Positions 10,510-22,521 of a DNA stretch of 64,000 bases are shown one piece after another. The position numbers and the translations under genes are program-made. Position 1 is the first letter of the stretch. Each line of letters opens with the position of its first letter. The notes below the pieces were generated by a model, which worked only from the letters and a program-made list of their open reading frames with translations, searched no databases and was not told the DNA's origin. The stretch comes from Muraenolepis orangiensis (lineage: Eukaryota; Chordata; Actinopteri; Gadiformes; Muraenolepididae): NCBI GenBank assembly GCA_027704905.1, contig CM051005.1, positions 26,720,245-26,784,244 of the forward strand, read 5' to 3'.

Positions 10510-10672
10510 ATAATTAGCATTACAGCAATTACTAATGTAAATTAATGGCTAAAGAATGTGTTATAACGTGTCACCATACCATTGATATGCTTCCCAGTGT
10601 TATGTCTGTAGTGTTGAACTTCATCCACTGCATACGTCTCAAATCTGTGGCTGTGAAAGCCATCATGTATGC
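10510..10672 (+). repeat. dispersed repeat family R1, copy 2
   Basis: A non-repetitive island inside the TG array, similar to 195-390 in sequence and orientation. In both copies the sequence 'aagccatc.tgtatgca' is the last recognisable block. Confidence 0.6.
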
Positions 10673-12262
<1,590 letters not shown>

Positions 12263-12332
12263 CTGTAACACGTGTTAGCCATCACCGTCACGGGCCATCA
12301 TTGCACAACAGAACAACAGAAGCTCCCGTGGT

Positions 12333-12397
12333 ACATCTCTCTCTCTCTCTCTCTCTCCTCTCTCTCCTCTCTCTCTCTCTCTCTCCTCTCTCTCCTC

Positions 12398-12442
<45 letters not shown>
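12333..12442. repeat. (CT)n microsatellite
   Basis: CT run with CTCCTC interruptions. Confidence 0.97.
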
Positions 12443-12728
<286 letters not shown>

Positions 12729-12896
12729 GTCTTTGACATCACCTCTTTAAATATTCATAAGCTCCGGGGCCAATTTACATCAAAGTTAAGGAGTCTGATT
12801 AGTCGTATTACAACTCACCGGGCCGGGCCCCAAGGTTAGCCCCCGAGACGGGGCCCGCTTTGAGCGCCCTCACTCACCCACTCTGTAATATTTAAT

Positions 12897-13047
<151 letters not shown>

Positions 13048-13870
13048 GTTGTCGATATATAGAGTAAGAGTCAGTGTCCCGCACTGATGACCTCTGGCAC
13101 AAGAGGTTTTCTCACGTTCTAACGTGAGAAGCTAAAATCCACGGGCTGTAGCTTCATCACTATAACGTCTATTTAGGCGTCGGGGAGTGAGGTTTACCAC
13201 TGTAGAGCACCACCTGCTGGCATCCATTACATGTGCACGTGGCTGGTAGCTGGTAGCTGTACGTTTTAACACCAAAACACTCCATTGCTACGTTGTCTCA
13301 GAGTCTTTAGCGTTGTGTTCGAATTTTCTTGTATATATTTTAGCACAAAGTAGGCCGCTAATTGCGGTCCGACGCGGAGACGAGCGGAACCAAGAAATCC
13401 AGGGGGGTCGGGTTAGCCACAATCTGATCTGAGGCGCAAGTACGCGTTCAAAATTGAAATTGAAACTATCCATTGAAATTTAATTGGGGGGTCATTAAGG
13501 CAGAATTTGCATTTAAATGGCGACATTAAAAATATCAAACGGCATGTGGAACTAATAGCTGTGCTCATTCACACTGCGGCCGGCGGAAATTAATGGGTGT
13601 TTTTCCAAGCAAAACTAAGAGTTTAATCGCTCACCAGGTCCAGCTACAGATTTGGGGGGTGGGGGGGAAGAGCATAAAAGTGTCGGGGGGGGGAGGAGCA
13701 TAATGGGCAGGGGGAGTGGGGTTAAAGTAATTTCCTAAAGATGACAATCTGATGATTGTGTCAGAAGTCAAAGCCCGTTTCTTCCGTCCGTAAAACCCAC
13801 TACATTTCAAACATGAGGCTACACCTATTAAACCGCTCTCTACCACATTCCACTGTCATTCAGAGTGATC
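13048..13870. other. unassigned unique sequence
   Basis: No coding frame is recognised. The part at 13470-13530 is rich in homeodomain-like ATTA words and holds an octamer-like ATTTGCAT at 13505-13512, so it could be a conserved noncoding element. G-rich runs lie at 13650-13720. Confidence 0.35.
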
Positions 13871-14370
13871 CAGCGCTGCAGACACCATGAGGGTTCAGAC
13901 AGATGCTCTGGTGTGTTGACCCATGATGAGTTATGGACCGGGCCGAGCCGCATCCCTGAGGATTTAAGCCCACAAAATACATCAGCAGTCCATACTGTTG
14001 TGCCCCCACGCTCTAATCGATCCCAGGTGTTGCCCATCATAAACAGGCCTGCTGAGGCTAATCTGGGACACCTGGGATCTACCCTTCTTAAGGCTGCCGA
14101 AGACCAACGTCTGGTGCTTGGTTATTGATAACCTTATGGCTTCCTCCTACACTTGAACCTGTGTTTCCAGCTCCGACTTCGCATCTCGTCCTACCCCCCC
14201 CCCCCCCCCGCTCCAAGGACCCTCTCCGCGTACCACCCTCAGGACCATCTCCCCGCATCGACCACACCGCGTAACCAATCCTACCCTACCTTGTTGGTAG
14301 GGACATTTTCCGTTGTTTTGAGTGTCCGTGTCTCTTCTTCTGGGTTCTCTGAAACATCAGTAAGGGGCAA
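13871..14370 (+). mobile_element. probable LTR/leader remnant of the gypsy element
   Basis: Sequence immediately upstream of the protease remnant. The block at 14020-14130 ('gggacacctgggatctaccc', 'cttaaggctgccgaagacc') has the look of a gypsy LTR transcript start. No second LTR copy exists in the window to confirm this. A poly-C run lies at 14194-14210. Gag is not recognisable. Confidence 0.3.
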
Positions 14371-14910
14371 ATGGGTGAGCAAGACTTCCCTTTCCCCGCC
14401 CGTAGTACGTTTAATCGTCTCTTCCCGGCCACCTTAGCCTGGGGTACGGAGACCTTGTCCGTTTGCGCTCTCATAGACTCGCGTTCAGACGAGTGTCTGC
14501 TTGATGTTACTCTAGCCCGCCAGGCGGGGGTCCCTTTGGTGGCTTTAGATCGCACTCTCTCTCCCCGGGCCATAGACGGGGATTATTTGGGTACTATTAC
14601 GCACGCTACTGAACTTCTCACGCTTACTCTTTCGGGAAATCACTCCCCATTTGAGTACATTTGTTTCTTTGTTTTGCATGCCCCCACGGCACCTCTAGTG
14701 TTGGGTAGACCCTGGCTGGAGAGGCACAACCCTCACATCTCCTGGGCATCTGGGGGGGTCTTGGGGTGGAGTACAGTTTGTCACGCTACCTGTCTGTGTT
14801 CCGCCCTGTCTCTGTCCAGCGGTTCCAGGCCTGTGTCCTCTCCGCCAGATATCACTGGGGTGCCTCACATGTATCATGACCTTTCTCTGGCATTTAGTAA
14901 GGATGATTGA
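14371..14910 (+). pseudogene. Ty3/gypsy aspartic protease remnant
   Basis: The frame reads 'NRLFPATLAWG', then 'CALIDSRSDECLLD' at about residues 33-46, and later 'LVLGRPWLERHNPHISWASG'. This is the retropepsin layout of Ty3/gypsy pol: the active-site loop, then the 'LG.PWL..HNP.I.W' block near the end of the domain. The catalytic Asp (14476-14478) is present, but the usual D-S-G-A loop reads D-S-R-S, so the Gly is lost and the protease would probably be inactive. Retropepsins mature the polyprotein. The frame runs out before the RT; frames are broken downstream. Confidence 0.8.
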
Positions 14911-14939
14911 TTTAGTAAGGATGACTTATGATTGTCCCA

Positions 14940-15658
14940 TCGACCTCCTTCCTGGGGCCGCCCTACCTAAGAGGCGGCTCTACAACATCTCCCAGCCGGA
15001 GAAGGAGGTGATGCGCAACTATATCGCAGGCCTCAGGCCTTATAAAGCCGTCGCCTTCGCCCCTCCCAGCGGGCTTCTTCTTCGTGGCTAAGATGGACGG
15101 TGGCCTGAGGCCCTGTATAGACTATCGGGAACTGAACAACATCACGGTGAAGAATAAGTACCCCCTGCATCTTCTTAGTTGTGTTCACTAAATTGGACCT
15201 TCGTAACGCGTACCACTTGGTCAGGATCAGGGAGGGTGACGAGTGGAAGACTCGTCACCCATATCGGCCACTATGAGTACCACGTCATGCCGTTTGGTCT
15301 GTCCAATGCCCCCGGGGTTTTCCAAGGCCTTGTGAATGACGTGCTGAGGGACATGCTAAACGTCTTTGTGGTAGTGTACCTGGACGACATCCTGATTTTC
15401 TCTAGGTCCATGGAGGAACACCACCAGCACGTCCGCCTGGTGCTACAACGGCTGTTGGAGAACAGGCTCTACGTTAAGGCAGAGAAGTGCGTCTTCCACA
15501 CCAACTCGGTGACCTATCTCGGCAACGTGGTGGAGGATGGACGGAACAGAATGGTGGTAATGGTGGTAGAATGGCCGCGCCCTACTGACCGCACGCAGCT
15601 CAGGCACTTCCTGGGTTTTGCAGGCTTTGTGCGGCAGTTCATCAAGGGGTTCACCTAG
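14940..15658 (+). pseudogene. Ty3/gypsy reverse transcriptase remnant
   Basis: Frame changes are needed to follow it. Early blocks in one frame give 'KLDLRNAYHLVRIREGDEW'; the long open part then reads 'GHYEYHVMPFGLSNAPGVFQ', 'VVVYLDDILIFS' and 'QLRHFLGFAGFVRQFI'. YLDD at 15377-15388 is the catalytic motif and is intact. Stops and at least two frameshifts lie between 14925 and 15230. It follows the protease and precedes the RNase H, which is the Ty3/gypsy order. Confidence 0.85.
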
Positions 15659-16265
15659 GTGGCTTCCCCCCTCAACGCCCTCACCTCCCCCTCTCGGCCG
15701 TTTGTGTGGACTCCGGAGGCGGAGGCGGCCTTCCTCCGACTCAAGAGCTTGTTCACCACAGCCCCAGTTCTCGTCCACCCCGACCCGACGAGGCAGTAAA
15801 TCGTCGAGGTAGATGCGTCTGACACGGCGTCAGAGCCGTCCTCTCACAGCGGTCGGAGGAGGACCACAGTGCACCGTGCTTTCTCCGGCGTTTCGAACCC
15901 GCTGAGATGAACTACAACGTGGGCAACAAAGAACTGTTGGTGGTTCTCGCCGCCCTGGAGGAGTGGCGACACTGGTTGGAGGGAGCAGAGTTATCGTTCA
16001 TCGTGTGGTCGGATTACAAGAACCTGGCCTACATGAGGACGGCGAAGAGGCTGAACTCCAGGCAGGCCCGCTGGGCCCTTTTCTTCGGCCGGTTCGATTT
16101 CACCCTCAACTACCGTTCGGGCTCCAACAATGTCAGGGATGACGCCCTCTCCCGTCAGTTCCCGGGGGAGGGTCCTAACGTCAATGAGAACCCCGACACC
16201 ATCCTTCCCTCAGCCCGGGTGGTGGGTGTGGTCACCTGGGCCAGCGGGCCGAGCCAGACCCAGTA
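15659..16265 (+). pseudogene. Ty3/gypsy RNase H remnant
   Basis: A first block in another frame reads 'WTPEAEAAFLRLKSLFTTAP' and then 'VEVDASDTAS' after a stop. From 15907 the frame reads 'MNYNVGNKELLVVLAALEEW', 'FIVWSDYKNLAYM' and 'RWALFFGRFDFTLNYRSG', ending with 'DALSR'. These are the RNase H and tether blocks of gypsy pol. A shift near 15840 separates the two halves, so no RNase H could be made. Confidence 0.8.
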
Positions 16266-16738
16266 ACGGTCCCTGTAACCGGTTGTTTGTGCCTCTTGCT
16301 GTCCGCCCGCAGGTGATGGAGTTCATCAGCCGGAGGTTCTGGTGGTCCACCCTCAGGAAGGATGTCTGTAGCCGCTGTCTGCAGCTGTAGCCAATGTCTG
16401 TAGCTGTAGGTTTGTAGCTGCCTGCACCACCAGCGCCCGGAGCAAGGCCTTGCATCGCCCTCCAGCAGGTCTCCTGCACCCCCTTCCTGTTCCCAGTCGC
16501 CCATGGTCCCACATAGCCTTCTCCAAGGCTGTTCATTTTGTTTCCCTCCCAAGGCTTCCCTCGGTGGCCAAGACAGCGGACCTCATGACCCTCCATGTGA
16601 TCCACCTACATGGAATCCCCTCAGAAATTGTGTCCGACCGTCATCCCCAATTTATCTCCAAGGTGTGGCAGGCCTCCTGCAAGGAAATTGGGGCCATGGC
16701 CAACCTATCCTCGGGTTACCGCGAACAGGAGTCGAGGG
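16266..16738 (+). pseudogene. Ty3/gypsy integrase remnant, cut by a LINE
   Basis: Readable blocks are 'EFISRRFWWSTLRKDV' (the start of the zinc-binding region), 'FSKAVHFVSLPRLPSVAKTA' and 'HGIPSEIVSDRHPQFISKVW'. The last contains the catalytic Asp in 'SDR'. 'LSSGYR' then breaks off at about 16738, where LINE ORF2 sequence begins. The integrase C-terminus and 3' LTR are not found beyond the LINE. A deletion of the Cys pair and surrounding region lies near 16385-16450. Confidence 0.75.
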
Positions 16739-16740
16739 GT

Positions 16741-18288
16741 ATGTGGCAGGGGCTGCAGTCGATAACAAACTTCAGAGGGACAACAAGTTGTGTAGAGAAC
16801 TCCTCTACCTCCCTCCCAGGAGAGCTAAATACTTTTTTTGCTCGGTTCAACGTGAACGGCAGCCCGCCGAAACCAGCGCCGCCTGAGGAGACCAGCCTGC
16901 TGAGCTTCTCTGAGGCGGATGTATGCCGCACCTTCAAGCGGCTTAACATCCGTAAGGCGGCAGGCCCCGACGACATCCCGGGCCGCGTCCTCAGAGCATG
17001 TGCAGACCAGTTGGCAGGAATCTTTGCAGACATCTTCAACCTCTCCCTGTCCTAGGCTGTTGTCCCCGCGGTCTTCAAGATGTCCACCATCGTGCCTGTC
17101 CCTAACCAACCCAAGGTAACATGCCTGAATGACTATAGACCTGTAGCCCTCACCTCGATTGTCAGCAAATGCTTCGAGAGGTTGGTCAACGACTTTATTT
17201 GCTCCGTGTTACCTGCCACGCTGGACCCATGGCAATTTGCATATCGTCAAAATAGATCCACGGACGATGCAATTGCCATGGCCCTCCACACTGCCCTTTC
17301 CCACCTAGAGGGAAAGAACTGTTATGTGCGAATGCTGTTTGTGGACTACAGCTCAGCATTCAACACGATAGTTCCTGCCAAGCTCGACACCAAGCTTAGA
17401 GGTCTAGGCGTGCCCCCATCAACGTACAGCTGGATACTGGACCTCCTGTCGGACCGCCGCCAGGTGGTGAGGATGGGCAGCACCACCTCAGAGCCACTGA
17501 CCCTCAACACGGGAGCCACCCAGGGATGCGTGCTGAGCCCTCTCCTCTACTCACTCTACACCCACGACTGCATGGCTATGCACAGCTCCAACGTCATGAT
17601 CAAGTTTGCTGACGACACGACAGTGATGGGCCTGATCGCCGGCGACGACGAGACAGCCTACAGGGAGGAGGTCGGATCGCTGGAGCAGTGGTGCCAGGAG
17701 AACAGCCTCGCCCTCAACGTCAAGAAGACCAAGGAGCTGATCGTGGACTTCAGGAAGCAGAGGGGAGAGCACAGCCCTATCTCCATCGACAGTTTTGCAG
17801 TAGAGAGGGTCAGCAGCTTCATGTTCCTCGGCGTGCACATCTCCGAGGACCTCACATGGTCCACGCACACCACACACTTGGTGAAAAGGGCCCAACAACG
17901 CCTGTATTTCCTCAGGCGTCTGAAGAAATTCAGCATGGGCCCCCACATCCTGAGAACATTCTATAACGGTACCATCGAGAGTGTTCTTACAGGGTGTATC
18001 ACCGCCTGGTACGGGAACTGCACCGCACTCGAGCGCAGAGCGCTTCAAAGGGTGGTGCGGACGGCCCAGTATATCGTTGTAGGTGAGCTCCCCTCCCTCC
18101 TGGATATATACAATCAGCGGTGCGTGGCCACGGCCAAACGCATCATAAAATGCATTGCCCACCCCAGCCACGAACTGTACTCACTGTTACCGTCAGGCAG
18201 GCGATACCGCAGTATCAAGTGCTGTACAAATAGGCTTAGAGATAGCTTCCACAGTCAAGCCATCAGGCTGCTGAACAAGGGCGTATAG
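16741..18288 (+). pseudogene. LINE ORF2: reverse transcriptase to C-terminus, one stop codon
   Basis: This is the best-preserved gene in the window. It encodes a LINE polymerase that would copy its own RNA at the target site. Readable in order: 'LNIRKAAGPDDIPGRVLR' (RT N-terminal), 'NDYRPVALTSIVSKCFERLV', 'FVDYSSAFNTIVPAKL' (motif A Asp), 'GCVLSPLLYSLYTHDC', FADD at 17605-17616 (catalytic), 'LNVKKTKELIVDF', 'FLGVHISEDLTW' (thumb), and the C-terminal 'LYSLLPSGRRYRSIKC' and 'SFHSQAIRLLNKG'. The only break seen is TAG at 17053-17055, where the minus-strand copy at 61 kb has Gln; a single C-to-T change (CAG to TAG) explains it. The endonuclease domain is absent through 5' truncation. Confidence 0.85.
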
Positions 18289-18328
18289 CATATAACAATG
18301 TATATTTTATTACATTGACTTATATATA

Positions 18329-19687
18329 CCGTATTGACCCGAATATAAGACAGGTTTTTTTTCCTAGAAAAAAATCTGAAAAAGAGGGGTCGTCTTATAA
18401 TCGGGGTTAGACTTTCGATGTACGTAATTGCACATGATTGCCAAACAGATCGCGCCAAACGAGTGTTCCGAGACACCGCGCGACACTTAAAGTAACTCAA
18501 AGTCTTAAAGTAACAGTACATAAAAACAGTTACCTGGAGAAATAGAAATGGAGTGACACAGCGACCAACTTGAAAAAAGAAAAACGCCTGTGTATTTTGA
18601 CATGCCAACATCTGTCACTGTGCATAAGAAAGGCGACAAATCAGGGATTGTGAAGTCTACTGGAAACGAGAAGAGCCGAGTAACGGTCATGTTAACGCGC
18701 CTCGCAGATGGGACAAAACTTCCCCGTACGTGGTTTTAAAACGCAAGCCTGTACCTAAAGAGGCAGTGACTGTACCTAAAGAGGCAGTGACTGTACCTAA
18801 AGAGGCAGTGCCAGCTGGCATTATCGTAGTGCCCAGGCAAAGGGCTGGATGGAGACGGAGCTTGTGGTGGACTGGCTCAAGGTGGTGTGGGGCAGACGGT
18901 GTGGGGGACTCAGAAAGAAGAGGAATATGTTGATTCTGGATGCTTTCCGTGGACACTTGACTGAGCCAGTCAAAAAGCAAGTGAAAGAGTTGAATGGTGA
19001 CCTAGTGATCATACCGGGCGGAATGACAAGCCAGCTGCAGGTGTTGGATGTGGTCGTTAACAAACCATTCAAGGTTAATCTGCTCAAGAGATCCACAGAG
19101 TGGCTCCTGGCTGGTAATCACGCACTGACACCGTCTGGAAAAATCCAAAAGCCTGCAGTACGTTTGCTCTGTGAATGGATCTTGCAAGCATGGGCTGACG
19201 TTTCCCCAGAAAGCATCATTAATGGGTTTAAGAAATGCTGCGTATCAAATGCCATGGATGGCAGCGAGGATGACGTGATGTGGGAGGAGTCGGGGAGCAG
19301 ACACTGTGAGTGACGACAGCGGCAGTGAGAGCGAACAACCAGCGATGTATAAGACGAGCTGAATGAGAAGACGTGATGTGACCAATAGACTGATGTTCTG
19401 AAATTTTGCACTGTTTCATTGCACTACTATTTTATTGCACTACAGTTTTATTGCACTACTGTTTCATTGCAATCTATCTAGCCTGTTTTGTTTTTGTTTG
19501 CCAAGTTAGGCAAATTTGAACACAATGTGTGATGTGTGTTATCATTATTTTCAAATAAAATGATTTTCTTTTTAAAAAAAAGATTTGGGCTTCAAATTTT
19601 TATTATTATTATTTTTTTCCAAAAATGAGTCTTGAAAAAGAGGGGTCGTCTTATAATCGGGGTCGTCTTATATTCGGGTCAATATGG
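18329..19687 (+). mobile_element. pogo/Tigger-type DNA transposon, 1,359 bp, in LINE 3' UTR
   Basis: The left end CCGTATTGACCCGAATATAA and the right end read as its inverted repeat with one change in the first 20 bases (CCATATTGACC...). Both sides have TA (18327-18328 and 19688-19689), the usual target of Tc1/mariner-pogo elements. A subterminal block 'ggggtcgtcttataatcgggg' occurs near both ends in direct orientation (18386 and 19643). The transposase has lost its DNA-binding region, so the copy is internally deleted and non-autonomous. It lies within the 3' UTR of a LINE and must be younger than it. Confidence 0.9.
18573..19313 (+). pseudogene. Tigger/pogo DDE transposase, C-terminal two-thirds, frameshifted
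   Basis: In order: 'VYFDMPTSVTVHKKGDKS' and 'NEKSRVTVMLTRLADGTKL' in one frame, then a one-base loss near 18722, then a 7-residue block VPKEAVT repeated in the DNA three times (18752-18812), another frame change near 18828, and an open stretch from 18849 with 'MLILDAFRGHLTEPV' and 'GDLVIIPGGMTSQLQVLDV', 'VNKPFKV'. The last blocks are the signature of DDE_1-family pogo transposases; Asp at 18939-18941 is one catalytic residue. The HTH region and the first catalytic Asp are missing. It cannot be active. Confidence 0.85.
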
Positions 19688-19915
19688 TACATATTGCTCT
19701 TTTCTGTGCCGATATTTAGCATTTTATAAATTGCATTTTTATTTTTATTTTTACCTTTATTCTATTTTAATTATATTTTTATCTATTTTTATCTCATTTT
19801 TATAACTGCTGTCTGTCGTCGGGTATTGCACATAAGATTTTCACATCACTGCTTTATACTTGTGTAAACTGTGAATTGACAATAAACTTGACTTGACTTG
19901 ACTTGATTTGACTTG

Positions 19916-20086
19916 TATGGTTTGCCCATACAATATTATTGTATTTTGTAAATGAATGAAGTCATAAAGAAGGACCTCCTTAAAACAGAAAGTAACTTAC
20001 CAAAGCATATTGGTAACATTATTGTGATGCCAGAGACGTATATTATTCTTAATTAATCGCTATAGCTCAAATAATTGACTGTGTTG
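19916..20086. other. unassigned sequence
   Basis: Short AT-rich stretch between the LINE tail and hAT copy B; the integrase of the interrupted gypsy element does not resume here. Confidence 0.4.
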
Positions 20087-21661
20087 CAGTGGCGAACCGT
20101 GTCTATCACAACTGGACCTTCTGTAAACACCCCCCCCCCCCCCCGCCGGTTGTTCTAGTCAGACGGACGTCACGGAGGCAGTCACTTTATGAGTTATCTC
20201 ATTCAGGCAGATAAGATTGTCACAGCCATTTTCCAAGTTGACCATAGTTGTCAAAGCACTGTCCATGTAGTGAAGTGACAGCACAATACAGCACCACACC
20301 ACACACAGGCTATCGATGAAAGGGACAGTCTGAAACGCTTAACGTGAAAAGGCTTAACGTAATTTAAAGTTCCAAAACAGCAATAATCACCAAATGTCTC
20401 TGGCATATGTCTTGTCATTAGCACTTTCACCTGTCAAAATATCAAACCTAAATCCTACTATTACGGAAGTTATGTTACATTAAGTGTTTTCCTCTCATAA
20501 AGCTGCGTTAAGACTTTTCCTTACTGGCTCAATAGAGAGGAAAACACTTAATCTCACATAACCTCCATAATGGGAGGATTTAAGTTGAGATATTGTGACA
20601 GGTGACTGCTAATGACAAGACATATGCCAGAGAAATTTGGTGATAATTGATTGTATGGAAATGTTAATAATGGTTTTGTAACTCTTAGTTCTGTTAAAGC
20701 TTTTCACGTTAAGCGATGAAAAGAAAGATCAAGTCAAAACTCTCAATTTAAATGCACAACAATGCTTAAAAAAATCAAGACAGCCATTAACTAATCATTC
20801 AACAAGTGTGTGGAAACAAAATGCAACAACCAGCTCAACGAGATGCAACACTGAGACAAAACCAGCAAAGACAAATGAGTCTCACTCACCAATGATGTTC
20901 ACTTAAAGACCAAATCCATTCTTCTGTCCTTCTGGATGGATGTTTCGATAACCCGGTCATAAAGCTGATCACAGCTTTTCAGATCCAAAATAAGTTGCCT
21001 TTCAATAGCTATGTAACCTAATGCAGTGAGTCAGGATTGTCCTGTTCTGTTCATATGTTTTTATAATATTAAAATGTCCTTTCCACAGATGCAGTGGTGA
21101 CGGGATCGTTAAAACCTTTTTATAATGTCCATCTTTTCACTGAATGGTCGTCTTGTAAAGGGTACTAACAACAATTCCGCAACAACATCATCTTCACCTG
21201 TTGCCATTTTCGACGTAAAAAACCTATGTAAAAAAAAACCAACGTCTCGAGCCAGTATACCTTCTAGCGCACTATCTGAAAGAATACGGCCATTGGCTAC
21301 AAATCACTATATGATTGGTTGATCAAATTGTCAATCCAAACATATGCTCTCATTCAGTCTAAGGGCAAAAGCATGCAGGAGTATTTGGTTGAAGGATATT
21401 CTGCCCAGCAACCTAGAAAAATATCTGATTGGTTGCATTGTTTTTCCATGGACCGAGAAAGACAAACAAATCAACGTAACACTGTAATATAACAGATAAC
21501 AACACAGATAGGATTCTCATTTATTCATTTTATTTAAATAGTATTACATTTTATTAAATTGTATTACATTTTATTAATACAATTAATTCAATTTCTTTTT
21601 TTCATCAGAGAGTTCCAGGGTCTTCTCTGAATACCTTGAAGGCCCTGATGCTTCATCACTG
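20087..21661 (-). mobile_element. hAT DNA transposon, copy B, near full length
   Basis: The ends are CAGTGGCGAA (20087) and, as its inverse, ...TTCATCACTG (21661). The flanking 8-mers CTGTGTTG (20079-20086) and CCATGTTG (21662-21669) agree at 6 of 8 positions, fitting a decayed 8-bp hAT target duplication. Internal sequence matches copy A (3766-4880) in reverse: the transposase C-terminal remnant on minus (about 20890-21110), the long palindrome, and the subterminal region at 20160-20320. The copy holds only C-terminal coding remnants, so it is a deleted derivative. Confidence 0.85.
20338..20722. repeat. long palindrome inside hAT copy B
   Basis: The left arm (20338-20502) starts 'gcttaacgtgaaaagg' and ends 'aagtgttttcctctc'. 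The right arm (20535-20722) is its imperfect reverse complement, ending 'cttttcacgttaagcg'. The loop is about 30 bases. The arms are longer than in copy A, so A appears to have lost part of its right arm. Confidence 0.85.
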
Positions 21662-21663
21662 CC

Positions 21664-21915
21664 ATGTTGTCTTTAATAGGTGCATACCTCCTGGTTGCCA
21701 AGGAAATCCACGTCAGATTCTTTGAGCCTAAGAGTGCCTTTACACAAAGCCCTCAGTCCCACACATGCGGGTGGGTGTTGAAAGTCCCGAACAACTATGA
21801 GTCATACCTTGAGTTGGCAGAGGAATCCACCACGGTCCAAACTGTAGTGATGTGCGGCTCATGCCAACATGTGGGTGATGGACATAATTTAGTGGTAAGT
21901 GTCAGGTGCATCTAA
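21664..21915 (+). CDS. unrecognised short open frame
   Basis: An 83-codon frame begins just outside hAT copy B. It has a balanced composition ('VLKVPNNYESYLELAEES', then 'VVMCGSCQHVGDGHNLV'), unlike the repeat-derived frames. A good splice-donor-like AGTG/GTAAGT follows at about 21893. I do not recognise the protein. It could be an exon of an unseen gene or of a transposon, or chance. No start context or partner exon supports it. Confidence 0.2.
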   Translation: MLSLIGAYLLVAKEIHVRFFEPKSAFTQSPQSHTCGWVLKVPNNYESYLELAEESTTVQTVVMCGSCQHVGDGHNLVVSVRCI

Positions 21916-22289
21916 ATCTGTGTGGGGTTCATATCCATTTTGTCATATCCAGCGCAGGATTTGGCGCTTGACTGCCTGGAGGCCCATGAGGGACAGCATT
22001 GTGTCAGTAGTACCTGTAATGTGTATTTTCTTTTCATTTGGCTGATTCATCTATTTAGGTTCATCTAAGAATGTTCATCAAAGAATGTCAAGACCATGTC
22101 AATGCCAAATTGGTGGCATTTTAAGATTGATGATGTTTAAAGGATAGGTTCTCTACTTAGGACATTAGGGGCTATTTGCAGTCTGTATTTTATAAACCAG
22201 AAATGTAGAGTGTCATTTAAATGATTGCTTCAATATTGAGCTAGCGAGAGATTCTTTCCCGGCGCAAGCAGGGATATTAGCTATAGTTT
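21916..22289. other. unassigned sequence
   Basis: No coding frame or repeat recognised. Confidence 0.4.
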
Positions 22290-22427
22290 CAACAGACACC
22301 CGCTGAGTTTCCTGTGTTTAAAAACAAGAGTTTACGGCATTTTCAACTAATGGGGGCAAGTTGAAAACACGTTAAACTCTCGCTTTCAAAGACAGGATAC
22401 TCACCGAGTGTTCTCATGTGTCTGTTG
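22290..22427. repeat. foldback/MITE-like inverted repeat
   Basis: The arms 22290-22349 and 22361-22427 are imperfect reverse complements. Both outer ends read CAACAGACAC, and both contain CTGAGT/GTGAGT, TCCTGT, AGAGTTTA and TTTTCAACT in order. The loop is about 11 bases. No clear target duplication is seen. Confidence 0.6.
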
Positions 22428-22521
22428 GATATGCAGACAAAAAACAAGCAAAGCAGAAATGGTAAACAAACATAACATACCAACATACAAGTGGGCGGCC
22501 CTAGTCTTTCCTTCGCTACCT

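Larger units (their letters stand above)
16739..19915 (+). mobile_element. L2/CR1-type LINE with CTTGA tail, interrupted by Tigger
   Basis: A 5'-truncated LINE. It begins in the linker before the RT (16739), carries an almost open ORF2 to 18288, then a 3' UTR that is split by the Tigger element at 18329-19687 and resumes at 19690. It ends 'gacaataaacttga' plus tandem CTTGA at 19887-19915. The tail differs from the GATACAA/TGAATC-tailed family elsewhere in the window, so this is a second subfamily. A related copy lies at 60345-61340 (minus). Confidence 0.85.

Noticed and set aside
17551..18171. 206-codon minus-strand frame opposite the LINE ORF2, and its match at 60215-60754
   Set aside because: Antisense shadow of RT coding sequence; the sense frame carries all the motifs.
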